This document shows, one piece after another, positions 24,179 to 32,157 of a stretch of 64,000 bases of DNA. The stretch lies in NCBI GenBank assembly GCA_020073605.1, contig JAIQEW010000007.1:62001-126000 (forward strand). The letters are read 5' to 3'. The stretch comes from Terriglobia bacterium. GTDB lineage: Bacteria > Acidobacteriota > Terriglobia > Acidiferrales > UBA7541. Under the pieces are notes generated by a model that saw only the letters and a program-made list of their open reading frames with translations, had not been told where the DNA came from and did not search any database. Position 1 is the first letter of the stretch; each line of letters opens with the position of its first letter. Position numbers and translations under genes: made by a program.

Positions 24179-25087
24179 ATGGAACTGGGAATGATCGGAT
24201 TGGGGAAGATGGGCGGCTTCATGGTGGAGCGTCTCGTCCGCGGAGGCCATCGCGTGGTGGGGCTCGACCGGGATGCCGCAGCGGTCGGACGCGTGGTTGC
24301 GAAGGGCGCCGCGGGAGCCGACTCGATCGAGAAGCTCATCGCGCAGCTCAAACCGCCGCGCGCGATCTGGCTGATGGTGCCCGCAGGCGCGCCCGTGGAT
24401 CAGACGATCGACCTGCTCACTCCGCATCTTTCGGCGGGCGACACGATCATCGACGGAGGGAATTCGTATTACAGGGATTCGGTGCGGCGAGCCGCTGCGC
24501 TCGCGCAGAAGAAGATGAATTTCGTCGATTCCGGGACGAGCGGCGGGATATGGGGCCTGACCGAAGGGTACAGCATGATGATCGGCGGCGACGCGGAAGT
24601 GGTGAAGCGGCTCGCGCCAATTTTTCAGACGCTGGCGCCCGGCCCGGACAAAGGCTGGGGACGAGTGGGTCCGGCGGGCGCGGGGCACTTTGTGAAGATG
24701 GTCCACAACGGGATTGAATACGCGATCATGCAGGCGTACGCGGAGGGGCTCGATCTGCTGCGGCACAAGGAAGAGTTCAAGCTCGACCTGCTGCAAATTA
24801 CGAAGATATGGCAAGTCGGGAGCGTGATTCGTTCCTGGCTGCTCGATCTGACGGTGGACGGGCTCACGAAGAATCCGACGCTCGATGGGATCGGCGCGTA
24901 CGTGAAGGACTCGGGCGAGGGCCGGTGGACGGCGATCGAGGGGATCGAGCTGGGAGTTCCGCTGCCGACGCTTGCTGGGGCGCTGGACATGCGATTCCGC
25001 TCGCAGGATACGGAGCCGTTTGCGAACAAGTTGCTGGCGATGATGCGCAATGAGTTTGGCGGGCACGCCGTGCAGAAAACCAAGTAA
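24179..25087 (+). CDS. gnd: 6-phosphogluconate dehydrogenase, decarboxylating (short NAD-type)
   Basis: The 302-residue enzyme converts 6-phosphogluconate to ribulose 5-phosphate. Starts at ATG 24179 behind GGAGGG. GLGKMGGFM binds the cofactor, VDSGTSGGIWG holds the catalytic Ser and Gly, and KMVHNGIEYAIMQAYAEG carries the Lys and Glu/Asn of the active site. At 302 residues it is the short GndA/YqeC-like form rather than the 470-residue enteric enzyme, usually NAD-preferring. It is followed by pgl, the preceding enzyme of the pathway, and the 162-base gap contains repeat copy B and a second hairpin, so transcription may be separate. Confidence 0.93.
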   Translation: MELGMIGLGKMGGFMVERLVRGGHRVVGLDRDAAAVGRVVAKGAAGADSIEKLIAQLKPPRAIWLMVPAGAPVDQTIDLLTPHLSAGDTIIDGGNSYYRDSVRRAAALAQKKMNFVDSGTSGGIWGLTEGYSMMIGGDAEVVKRLAPIFQTLAPGPDKGWGRVGPAGAGHFVKMVHNGIEYAIMQAYAEGLDLLRHKEEFKLDLLQITKIWQVGSVIRSWLLDLTVDGLTKNPTLDGIGAYVKDSGEGRWTAIEGIELGVPLPTLAGALDMRFRSQDTEPFANKLLAMMRNEFGGHAVQKTK

Positions 25088-25096
25088 GAGCGGCTT

Positions 25097-25194
25097 CAGG
25101 GGCTTCCCGATACAAATCATCGGGTCCGATTTCAGGACTCCGGTGGAGTCCATCGGACTCCCGAAACCGGAGACGCAAAAGGCGCGAAAGCCCG
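25097..25194. repeat. Intergenic repeat, copy B, with internal inverted segments
   Basis: Shares the start CAGGGGCTTCCCGAT and the end GCGAAAGCCC with copy A at 24046-24097 but is about 46 bases longer, with GGACTCCGGTGGAGTCC inside, itself an inverted repeat. Confidence 0.7.
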
Positions 25195-25202
25195 CCCTTG
25201 CC

Positions 25203-25231
25203 GTAGGGGCGAGTTTCAAACCCGCCCCTAC
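25203..25231. repeat. Hairpin element between gnd and pgl
   Basis: GTAGGGGCG and CGCCCCTAC pair around AGTTTCAAACC, a near-perfect 29-base palindrome. It resembles the plus-strand palindrome at 24006-24025. Confidence 0.75.
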
Positions 25232-25249
25232 AATACTAGTGAAGATCCC

Positions 25250-25981
25250 ATGAAGATGGACACGCGAGTTTTTCCTGATCTCGAGGCGCTGAGCCGTGGT
25301 GCGCTCGATGAGTTGCTGAAGACGATGGGCGACGCCGTCAAGCAGCGAGGGCGCTTTACCATCGCACTCGCCGGAGGTCGCACCCCCGCGAAGCTGTACG
25401 AACTGTGGGCGCGGGCGGAATCCGAAGGCGCGCACACGCCCTGGGACAGCGTGCACCTTTTCTGGGGCGACGAACGTTTCGTGCCGCACGACGATCTGCT
25501 GAGCAACTACCGCATGGCACGGGAAGCGCTGATCGCGCACGTGCCGATTCCGGCGGACAACGTGCATCCGATGCCCGGACCGAAGGAATTCAAGACCCCG
25601 GCGGAAGCGGCCGAGGCATACGAGTCCGATTTGCGGAAGTTCTTCGGCTCCGGCGCGCCCGCTTTCGATTTGCAGCTTCTTGGGCTGGGCGTCGAGGGGC
25701 ACACGGCTTCGCTTTTTCCGGGTTCGCCCGCGCTGGAAGAGAAGAAGCGATGGGTGGCGGCGGTCGAGGCGCCGGCCAAACCATCCGAGCGCCTGACGCT
25801 GACGCCGGTGGTCCTCAATCAGGGGCGCGATACCTTCTTCCTCGTTTCCGGAGGAGACAAGAAGGAGATTATCGAGGCTCTCCGGAACGAACCCGAATCG
25901 AGGCTGAGCAAGTATCCAGCCGGGCGAATCAAGCCAGCGGGACGAGTGATGTGGTTTCTGGACAAGGCCGCGCAGGGTTGA
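25250..25981 (+). CDS. pgl: 6-phosphogluconolactonase
   Basis: The 243-residue protein hydrolyses 6-phosphogluconolactone in the oxidative pentose phosphate pathway. LAGGRTPAKLYELW, FWGDERFVPHDDLLSNYRM and LGLGVEGHTASLFPGSPAL are the three family blocks, including the His and Arg of the active site. Start at ATG 25250 (a second in-frame ATG is two codons later). It follows gnd across a repeat-bearing spacer, forming a pathway pair without zwf in the window. The ribosome-binding site is weak (GAAGATC). Confidence 0.92.
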   Translation: MKMDTRVFPDLEALSRGALDELLKTMGDAVKQRGRFTIALAGGRTPAKLYELWARAESEGAHTPWDSVHLFWGDERFVPHDDLLSNYRMAREALIAHVPIPADNVHPMPGPKEFKTPAEAAEAYESDLRKFFGSGAPAFDLQLLGLGVEGHTASLFPGSPALEEKKRWVAAVEAPAKPSERLTLTPVVLNQGRDTFFLVSGGDKKEIIEALRNEPESRLSKYPAGRIKPAGRVMWFLDKAAQG

Positions 25982-26214
25982 AAAGCCAGCACTTGCACGA
26001 AACTTCGCCTTGGCCTGGTGCGTCCAATAATTGCCATCGATCCGGGGCAGACCACGCTTCGAGCAACAGCAGACAGAAACTCACGCGCTCGAAAGAACGC
26101 GGTATCATAATAGATGCGAGACCTTCTGGGCCCGCGCCGCGCTGACGCCGCGCAGTATCACCGGCTGCCGATCTGGCACAGACACCTCAGAGGAAGACAG
26201 GGGCACGACGATCC
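25982..26214. other. Spacer before the RND operon, possible -10
   Basis: A CATAAT at 26106-26111 could be a -10 for the efflux operon; no -35 at good spacing is visible. No gene, RNA or repeat was recognised in the remaining sequence. Confidence 0.35.
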
Positions 26215-27333
26215 ATGAATAGGAAGCACATTCGGCTACCGATCCTGCTTGGCACTCTGGCCCTTAGCATTGCGATCGGCGGCTGCACGACCAGCACGGT
26301 GCATACGGCGCCGAACTTCACCGTACCGGTTACCGTCGCGAAGGCTGAATCGAAAACCGTGCCGATTGACTTGACGGCAATCGGCTCGGCCGACGCGTAC
26401 ACCTCGGTTTCTATTAAGGCCCAGGTGAACGCGGTGCTGGAAGAGGTGCACATCAAGGAAGGGCAGTTCGTGAAGAAGGGCGACTTGCTCTTCACGCTCG
26501 ATGCGCGGCCTTTCCAGGCGGCGCTCGCGCAGGCGCAGGCCAATCTGGCTCGCGACAAGGCGCAAGCGGAGCTGACTGTGGTGCAGGCTCAGCGGTACGA
26601 GCAGCTTTACAAGGCGGGCGTCGCTGCAAAGGAACAGCTCGACCAGATGGAGGCCAACGCGAACGCGCAGCAAGCGGCCGTCCACGCGGACGAAGCGGCG
26701 GTGCAATCCGCGCAGCTTCAATTGGACTATTGCAAGATCTACTCGCCTACCGACGGGCGCACGGGCGCGCTGCAGGTGTATCCGGGAAACATCGTGAAGC
26801 AGAACGACGTGCCCGTACTGATCGTCATCAATCAGGTGATGCCCATATACATCGGGTTTTCGATTCCCGAGCAGTATCTTGGGGAGGTCGAGAAATTCAT
26901 GAGCCAGGGGCGGCTGCGAGTGGAGGCAACGCCCTATGGAGACACGAAACCCGAGGTCGGCTATCTGACGTTCATCGACAACACGGTGGATAACACGACC
27001 GGCACAATCAAGCTGAAGGGCACGTTTGAGAATGCGGACCACCGGCTGTGGCCGGGCCAGTTCTCCAACGTCCAGTTGCGCCTGGCCGCGGATGAGAATG
27101 CGACGGTGGTTCCCTCACAAACGGTGCAAACCGGACAGCGCGGGGATTTCATCTACGTGGTGAAATCCGATTCGACCGTGGAACAGCGGGTGGTGAAGGT
27201 CGGGCGCACCGTGGGGTCGGATTCCGTGATCCTGAGCGGAATCCAGCCAGGCGAAACCGTGGTGACAGACGGACAGCTCAGGTTGATTCCGGGGATGAAG
27301 GTGCAGGTCACCGCTCCCGTGCCCCCGAGTTAG
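26215..27333 (+). CDS. RND efflux periplasmic adaptor (MdtA-like, lipoprotein)
   Basis: The 372-residue membrane fusion protein starts with a lipoprotein signal and lipobox IGGC (Cys24), so it is lipid-anchored. The order is alpha-hairpin coiled coil with FVKKGDLLFTLDARPFQAALAQAQ, a biotinyl-lipoyl-like domain (SIKAQVNAVLEEVHIKEGQF), beta-barrel with TAIGSADAYTSV, and the C-terminal membrane-proximal part, ending KVQVTAPV. It connects an inner-membrane RND pump to an outer-membrane channel. The pump gene follows after 11 bases. No TolC/OprM-type gene is in the window. Confidence 0.92.
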   Translation: MNRKHIRLPILLGTLALSIAIGGCTTSTVHTAPNFTVPVTVAKAESKTVPIDLTAIGSADAYTSVSIKAQVNAVLEEVHIKEGQFVKKGDLLFTLDARPFQAALAQAQANLARDKAQAELTVVQAQRYEQLYKAGVAAKEQLDQMEANANAQQAAVHADEAAVQSAQLQLDYCKIYSPTDGRTGALQVYPGNIVKQNDVPVLIVINQVMPIYIGFSIPEQYLGEVEKFMSQGRLRVEATPYGDTKPEVGYLTFIDNTVDNTTGTIKLKGTFENADHRLWPGQFSNVQLRLAADENATVVPSQTVQTGQRGDFIYVVKSDSTVEQRVVKVGRTVGSDSVILSGIQPGETVVTDGQLRLIPGMKVQVTAPVPPS

Positions 27334-27344
27334 AGCGAAGCTCG

Positions 27345-30300
27345 ATGAACATCTCTGAACTATTCATTCGCCGCCCCATCATGACGACGCTGGTGATGGC
27401 GGCGATCCTTATCTTCGGGATCATCAGCTACCGCTCGCTGGCGGTGAGCGACCTGCCCACGGTGGATTACCCGACGATCGACGTCGGGGCCAACCTCCCC
27501 GGAGCGAATCCGGACACGATGGCGGCTGCTGTCGCGACTCCCCTTGAAAAGCAGTTTTCCACGATTGCCGGCGTCGATTCGATGACGTCGACGAGCCGCC
27601 AGGGAAGCACCGATATCACGCTGCAATTCGACCTCAGCCGGAATATCGACGACGCCGCGCAGGACGTGCAGGCGGCGATCTCGCGGGTGGAAGGCCAGCT
27701 CCCGCAGGGCATGCCGAGCCCTCCGACGTTCGAGAAGAACAATCCGGCCGACCAGCCTGTCCTCTTCCTCGCGCTGAGTTCGGCGACACTACCGCCGCAG
27801 ACTGTGGACCAATACGCCGAGACGATGCTTGCCCAGCGCATTTCGATGGTCAAGGGAGTGGCGCAAGTAAGAGTCTTCGGTTCGATGAAATACGCGGTGA
27901 GAATCAAGCTCGACCCGCAGGCGCTGGCTTCGCGCCAGGTCGGCATCGACGAAGTAACGACGGCGGTGCAGAACGCCAACGTCAACATGCCGACGGGCAC
28001 GCTCTACGGCGAGCACAAGGCTTACACGGTGCAGGCCAGCGGCCAGCTCACGCGCGCCTCGGTGTACCGTCCGCTGATCGTTGCGTACCGCAACGGGTCG
28101 CCGGTGCGGCTCGACGAACTGGGTAACGTCGTCGACGGCGTGCAAAACGAGAAGATCACGAACTCGTACAACGATGAGCGGGCCATCATTCTGGCCGTAC
28201 AGCGCCAGCCGGGAACGAACACCGTCGAAATCGTAGACCGGGTGCATCAGGTCTTGCCGGCGTTCCGCGCGATCCTTCCCCCGTCGGTGAATCTGATAGA
28301 AGTCTATGACCGCTCGGAGACGATTCGGGCGTCGGTGAACGAAGTGAAGTCCACGCTGTTCATCGCGATCTGCATGGTCGTTCTCGTGATTTTCCTCTTT
28401 TTGCGCAACCTTTCGGCGACCGTGATCCCGAGCATCGCGCTGCCGATGTCGCTGATCGGGACGTTTGCGGTGATGTACCTTCTGCATTACACGGTGGACA
28501 ATCTTTCGCTGATGGCGATGACGCTCTCGGTCGGGTTCGTGGTGGACGACGCGATCGTGATGCTCGAAAACATCGTGCGCCACATGGAGACGGGCGAGGG
28601 GGTTCTGGAAGCGGCACTCAAGGGGTCTCGCGAGATCGGCTTCACGATTCTTTCGATGACCCTGTCGCTCGCGGCCGTGTTCATTCCGGTGCTGTTCATG
28701 GGAGGGATCATCGGCCGGCTGCTGCATGAATTCGCCGTCGTGATCATGATGGCGGTTCTGGTATCGGGGCTCGTCTCGCTGACGCTCACGCCGATGCTTT
28801 GCAGCCGCTTCCTGCGGCCGCAGCACGACCGGAAGCACGGGCGGGTTTACATGTCACTCGAGCGTTTCTTCGACCGCCTGCTGCACCGGTATGAGACTTC
28901 GCTGCAGTGGGCGTTGCGCCACCGAGCCAGCGTCATGTGGGCCTCGGGGCTGATCCTCCTGGTCACAGTCTGGCAGTTTGCGCACATCCCCAAGGGGTTT
29001 CTCCCGGAGGTCGACTCGTCCACGCTGCAGGGTTACACGCGGGCGGCCCAGGGAATTTCGTTCGATTCGATGAAGGACCATCAGGAAGCGGTCAACAAGA
29101 TCCTCCTCAACGATCCCAACCGGAAGGGCTTCTTCTCGACGATCGGCCTGGTGGGCGGCGGCGGGAATTCGGGTTTCATCTTTCTCCATCTCAAAGCACC
29201 TTCGGAACGGCCCGAGGTTCCCAGCCAAGCGATGCTGGCGCTGGACGGCAAGTACGGAAACGTGCCCGTCGTGGGAAGCGCGCTGCGCTCATTGACTCCG
29301 CTCTTCGCGCACCATCCGGACATCAACGAAGTGATGCAAGAATTGCGGGTGAAGCTCGGGACAGTGCCGGGCATCTCCGTGTACTTGAGAAATCCGCCGC
29401 CGATTCAAATCGGAGGGGACGTCACCGAGAGCCCGTACCAGCTGACGCTGCAAAGCCCCGATACCGAGGAGCTCTACCGCGTGGCAACGGATTTCGAGCG
29501 GCAGATGGGAACGCTCCCGGGAATTCAGGATGTGACGAGCGATTTGCAGATCGCCAACCCGCAAGTAGACGTCAAACTCGACCGCGACAAGGCATCCGCC
29601 CTGGGCGTCACGGCGGAGCAGATCGAGAACGCCCTTTACACCGCGTACGGGCAGCGGCAGGTTTCGACGATCTACGCTCCCAACGACGAATTCTGGGTGG
29701 TGATGGAGCTGGAGGACCAATACCAGCGCGATCCCGCGGCGCTTTCGCTGCTCTACATCCGCTCGAATACCGGCAGCTTGATTCCTCTGAGCGCCGTCGC
29801 GAGGCTGGGGACGAGCCTCGGCCCGCTCACGGTGAATCACCTGGGCCAACTGCCCGCCGTGACCGTTTCATTCAACTTGAAGCCGGGCGTCGCCATCGGC
29901 CAGGCGGTGGAACAGGTCAACGGCCTCACGCGGTATTTGCCGCCCACGATCACATCGCAGTTCCAGGGCACCGCGCAGGCGTTTCAGTCCTCGCTGACCG
30001 GCCTGGGAATTCTTCTGCTGATCGCGATTCTCGTGATCTATATCGTTCTTGGAATTCTGTATGAGAGCTTCATTCATCCGATCACGATCCTTTCCGGCTT
30101 GCCCTCGGCCGCCTTCGGCGCGTTGCTGACGCTGCAGATTTTCGGATTCAGCCTCGATCTCTATGGGTTCGTGGGCGTGATCATGCTGATCGGGATCGTG
30201 AAGAAGAATGCCATCATGATGGTGGACTTCGCGATCGCGCGCGAGCGCGAAGGGCACACCACAGCCGCCGAGGCGGTCTATCAAGGTTGCGTGGTGCGCT

Positions 30301-30566
30301 TCCGGCCGATCATGATGACCACGATGGCCGCGCTGATGGGCACGCTACCGATTGCCATCGGCTTCGGAGCGGGGGCGCAATCGCGGCGGCCGCTCGGGCT
30401 TGCGGTAGTGGGCGGTCTCGTTTTTTCTCAGCTAGTTACGCTCTATCTTACGCCGGTGTTTTACACCTACATGGATACGTTCCAAAGCTGGATGGAGCGC
30501 CACTTCGGCAAGATAGCCGGAATGGGAAAGCCTCGCCTCGCCGACACATCCGCCTCGGCGGATTAA
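27345..30566 (+). CDS. RND multidrug efflux permease (MdtB/MdtC-like)
   Basis: A 1073-residue inner-membrane pump. N-terminal FIRRPIMTTLVMAAILIFG starts the first helix; twelve membrane segments and two large periplasmic loops follow. The proton-relay aspartates are in GFVVDDAIVMLENIVRHME (fourth helix) and Lys in GIVKKNAIMMVDFA (tenth helix) is present. NPADQPVLFLAL and the MdtB/C-like heterotypic motifs place it near the MdtBC/AcrD group. It would use proton motive force to expel drugs or metabolites together with the adjacent adaptor. Only one permease gene is present, so a homotrimer is likely. Confidence 0.93.
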   Translation: MNISELFIRRPIMTTLVMAAILIFGIISYRSLAVSDLPTVDYPTIDVGANLPGANPDTMAAAVATPLEKQFSTIAGVDSMTSTSRQGSTDITLQFDLSRNIDDAAQDVQAAISRVEGQLPQGMPSPPTFEKNNPADQPVLFLALSSATLPPQTVDQYAETMLAQRISMVKGVAQVRVFGSMKYAVRIKLDPQALASRQVGIDEVTTAVQNANVNMPTGTLYGEHKAYTVQASGQLTRASVYRPLIVAYRNGSPVRLDELGNVVDGVQNEKITNSYNDERAIILAVQRQPGTNTVEIVDRVHQVLPAFRAILPPSVNLIEVYDRSETIRASVNEVKSTLFIAICMVVLVIFLFLRNLSATVIPSIALPMSLIGTFAVMYLLHYTVDNLSLMAMTLSVGFVVDDAIVMLENIVRHMETGEGVLEAALKGSREIGFTILSMTLSLAAVFIPVLFMGGIIGRLLHEFAVVIMMAVLVSGLVSLTLTPMLCSRFLRPQHDRKHGRVYMSLERFFDRLLHRYETSLQWALRHRASVMWASGLILLVTVWQFAHIPKGFLPEVDSSTLQGYTRAAQGISFDSMKDHQEAVNKILLNDPNRKGFFSTIGLVGGGGNSGFIFLHLKAPSERPEVPSQAMLALDGKYGNVPVVGSALRSLTPLFAHHPDINEVMQELRVKLGTVPGISVYLRNPPPIQIGGDVTESPYQLTLQSPDTEELYRVATDFERQMGTLPGIQDVTSDLQIANPQVDVKLDRDKASALGVTAEQIENALYTAYGQRQVSTIYAPNDEFWVVMELEDQYQRDPAALSLLYIRSNTGSLIPLSAVARLGTSLGPLTVNHLGQLPAVTVSFNLKPGVAIGQAVEQVNGLTRYLPPTITSQFQGTAQAFQSSLTGLGILLLIAILVIYIVLGILYESFIHPITILSGLPSAAFGALLTLQIFGFSLDLYGFVGVIMLIGIVKKNAIMMVDFAIAREREGHTTAAEAVYQGCVVRFRPIMMTTMAALMGTLPIAIGFGAGAQSRRPLGLAVVGGLVFSQLVTLYLTPVFYTYMDTFQSWMERHFGKIAGMGKPRLADTSASAD

Positions 30567-30770
30567 GCGCCGTTGAGCTGGATCTGTACCCGCCCGTTAT
30601 GGTCCTGCTGTTTTCGCTTGTCCGCCCGGACAGCGAAGAGCCTGTCTCTGCGTACCATTGACCGCTCCACGCGACGTGCCTAGCATCTCTTTCGACGCAT
30701 CGAAGCGTCCCGGAATTTGGGGGTTGCTGACTTCCGGCTTCCGGTCCCGTTCAGCGGAGATGCAAACAGG

Positions 30771-31109
30771 ATGCCCTTTACGCAAGACCTGCCCCGAGAC
30801 ATACGCATGAGAAGCAAGCGGCGCGGACCTCGCATGAACTCGCGCGTTCCCGTGACGATCGAATGGATGGGCGGCGCCGGCCCATTGAATTTTGAACCTG
30901 GATTCACGCGCGTGGTCAATACGTACGGATGCCTGCTGGTGAGCCCGAGAGAGATCAATGAGCGGGAGCGGGTGAGGCTCACAAACCTTTCGACACGCGA
31001 ATCCGCGAATGGGGTGATCGTTTGGAAGGGAACGCAACGGTCTGACGGCTGGGACCTGGGCGTGGAACTCCTCTCGGCAGACCTGAATTTCTGGGGGGTG
31101 GATCTATGA
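30771..31109 (+). CDS. PilZ-like domain protein, first of three
   Basis: The 112-residue protein has an N-terminal basic RSKRRGPRMNSRVPVTIEW, in which R-x3-R could be the cyclic-di-GMP motif, then a six-strand barrel pattern ending LGVELLSADLNFWGVD. The second signature (D/N-x-S-x-x-G) is replaced by VVNTYGCLLV, so binding of c-di-GMP is doubtful. Start ATG 30771 was chosen for its upstream GGAG; ATG 30807 is an alternative. It overlaps the next gene by four bases (ATGA), so both are cotranslated. Confidence 0.7.
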   Translation: MPFTQDLPRDIRMRSKRRGPRMNSRVPVTIEWMGGAGPLNFEPGFTRVVNTYGCLLVSPREINERERVRLTNLSTRESANGVIVWKGTQRSDGWDLGVELLSADLNFWGVDL

Positions 31110-31546
31110 AAATGGATTCCTTGAAGATTCCGCCGAAAAAGACCTATGCGACGCCACTGAGACCGGTCGTCACAGCGGCAAGCTCGACGGCAGCAGCAGT
31201 GAAGCCGGCGATTGCGAGCCAGGACCGAAAGCATGGCCAGCGAGTGCTGCTGCGCATCCGCGCGAGCCTTCAGGTGGTTTTGCAGGGCAAGCCGACGGTG
31301 CTTGATGCAGCGACGCTGAGCGTGACTCCGCAGGGCGCGCTCGTGGTGACGAACCGGAGCCTTCCCGCCGAGACGCGTCTCGTGCTGGAGCATGCAGGCA
31401 CCAGGCAGCGCGTCGAGTGCAAGGTGGCGCGTCCGCCGCGGGAGACAGCCGAGGGCTTTCACATCCCCCTCGAATTCGAGGCGCCCGCGCCCGGTTTCTG
31501 GAAGATCGATTTCCCGCCAACCGACTGGCGCCCTGACGATGTGTGA
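31106..31546 (+). CDS. PilZ-like domain protein, second of three
   Basis: The 146-residue protein starts at ATG 31106, overlapping the previous stop. About 40 residues of Ala/Ser/Thr-rich linker come first, then RKHGQRVLLRIRASLQVVL with R-x3-R and the barrel strands TLSVTPQGALVVTN and LVLEHAGTRQRVECKV, ending GFWKIDFPPTDWRPDD. The second motif (TPQG) is degenerate, so it may be a non-binding PilZ-fold protein that pairs with the first. The same FWxxD ending occurs in both, which suggests duplication. Confidence 0.65.
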   Translation: MKMDSLKIPPKKTYATPLRPVVTAASSTAAAVKPAIASQDRKHGQRVLLRIRASLQVVLQGKPTVLDAATLSVTPQGALVVTNRSLPAETRLVLEHAGTRQRVECKVARPPRETAEGFHIPLEFEAPAPGFWKIDFPPTDWRPDDV

Positions 31547-31690
31547 CCCGAGCGTTTGCCAGTTACGTTAGAGTTCGCAGCTAGCGAACATTAAAATTCT
31601 TGACTGGCTCCGCGCGCGGTGCCAGCCTCGAAAAACCCCTTCCAAAAGCATTTCATCTACACAAGACCACAGGCTCGTCAGGAGGACACC

Positions 31691-32098
31691 ATGTCAGGTA
31701 GAGAACGCCGTACTTCGCCCCGGAAGGTGTGCGCGGTCCCGCTGCGCTATCGCGTGGCATCAAACGGCCATACCGCGCAGGCCTCAAAGAATGCGGAGAG
31801 CCGGCCACCGGGAACGCCCAAAGGCTCTGCTTACGCGGCCACGCTGGAAGGCGAGGCCCTGAACTTGTCTGAGCGCGGAGTCTATTTCACGTCGCGCGAA
31901 AAGCTGGATGTGGGCGAGCCTCTCGAACTCTACTTCACGCTACCGCGCGAGCTGACCGGGCGAAGTCCCGAGCAGGTGAGGTGCAGCGCGCGAGTAGTTC
32001 ACGTGGATGAGCCCGCGGATTCACAAGGCACGAGAGGAATCGGCGCGACGGTGGAGCGCTTTGAGCCGGTGGTCGCGCCGCGCAACTGGGGCAATTGA
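31691..32098 (+). CDS. PilZ domain protein with canonical c-di-GMP motifs, third of three
   Basis: The 135-residue protein from ATG 31691 (behind AGGAGG) has both signatures: RRTSPRKV near the start (R-x3-R) and ALNLSERGVYF (N-x-S-x-x-G), then strands VGEPLELYFTLPRE, VRCSARVVHVDE and GIGATVERFEPV. This is the textbook PilZ fold, so binding of cyclic di-GMP is likely. A spacer of 144 bases separates it from the second gene. It is probably an effector that changes behaviour in response to the second messenger; the partner is unknown. Confidence 0.8.
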   Translation: MSGRERRTSPRKVCAVPLRYRVASNGHTAQASKNAESRPPGTPKGSAYAATLEGEALNLSERGVYFTSREKLDVGEPLELYFTLPRELTGRSPEQVRCSARVVHVDEPADSQGTRGIGATVERFEPVVAPRNWGN

Positions 32099-32157
32099 GG
32101 CAAGCCGAAGCGGACGGCGGCTCCGACAGGCTCAGACGGGCATATTCCGCGAGCGGC

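Noticed and set aside
24047-25702. A 551-codon minus-strand frame over gnd and pgl
   Set aside because: It runs opposite two clear pentose phosphate genes and through repeats; no homology.
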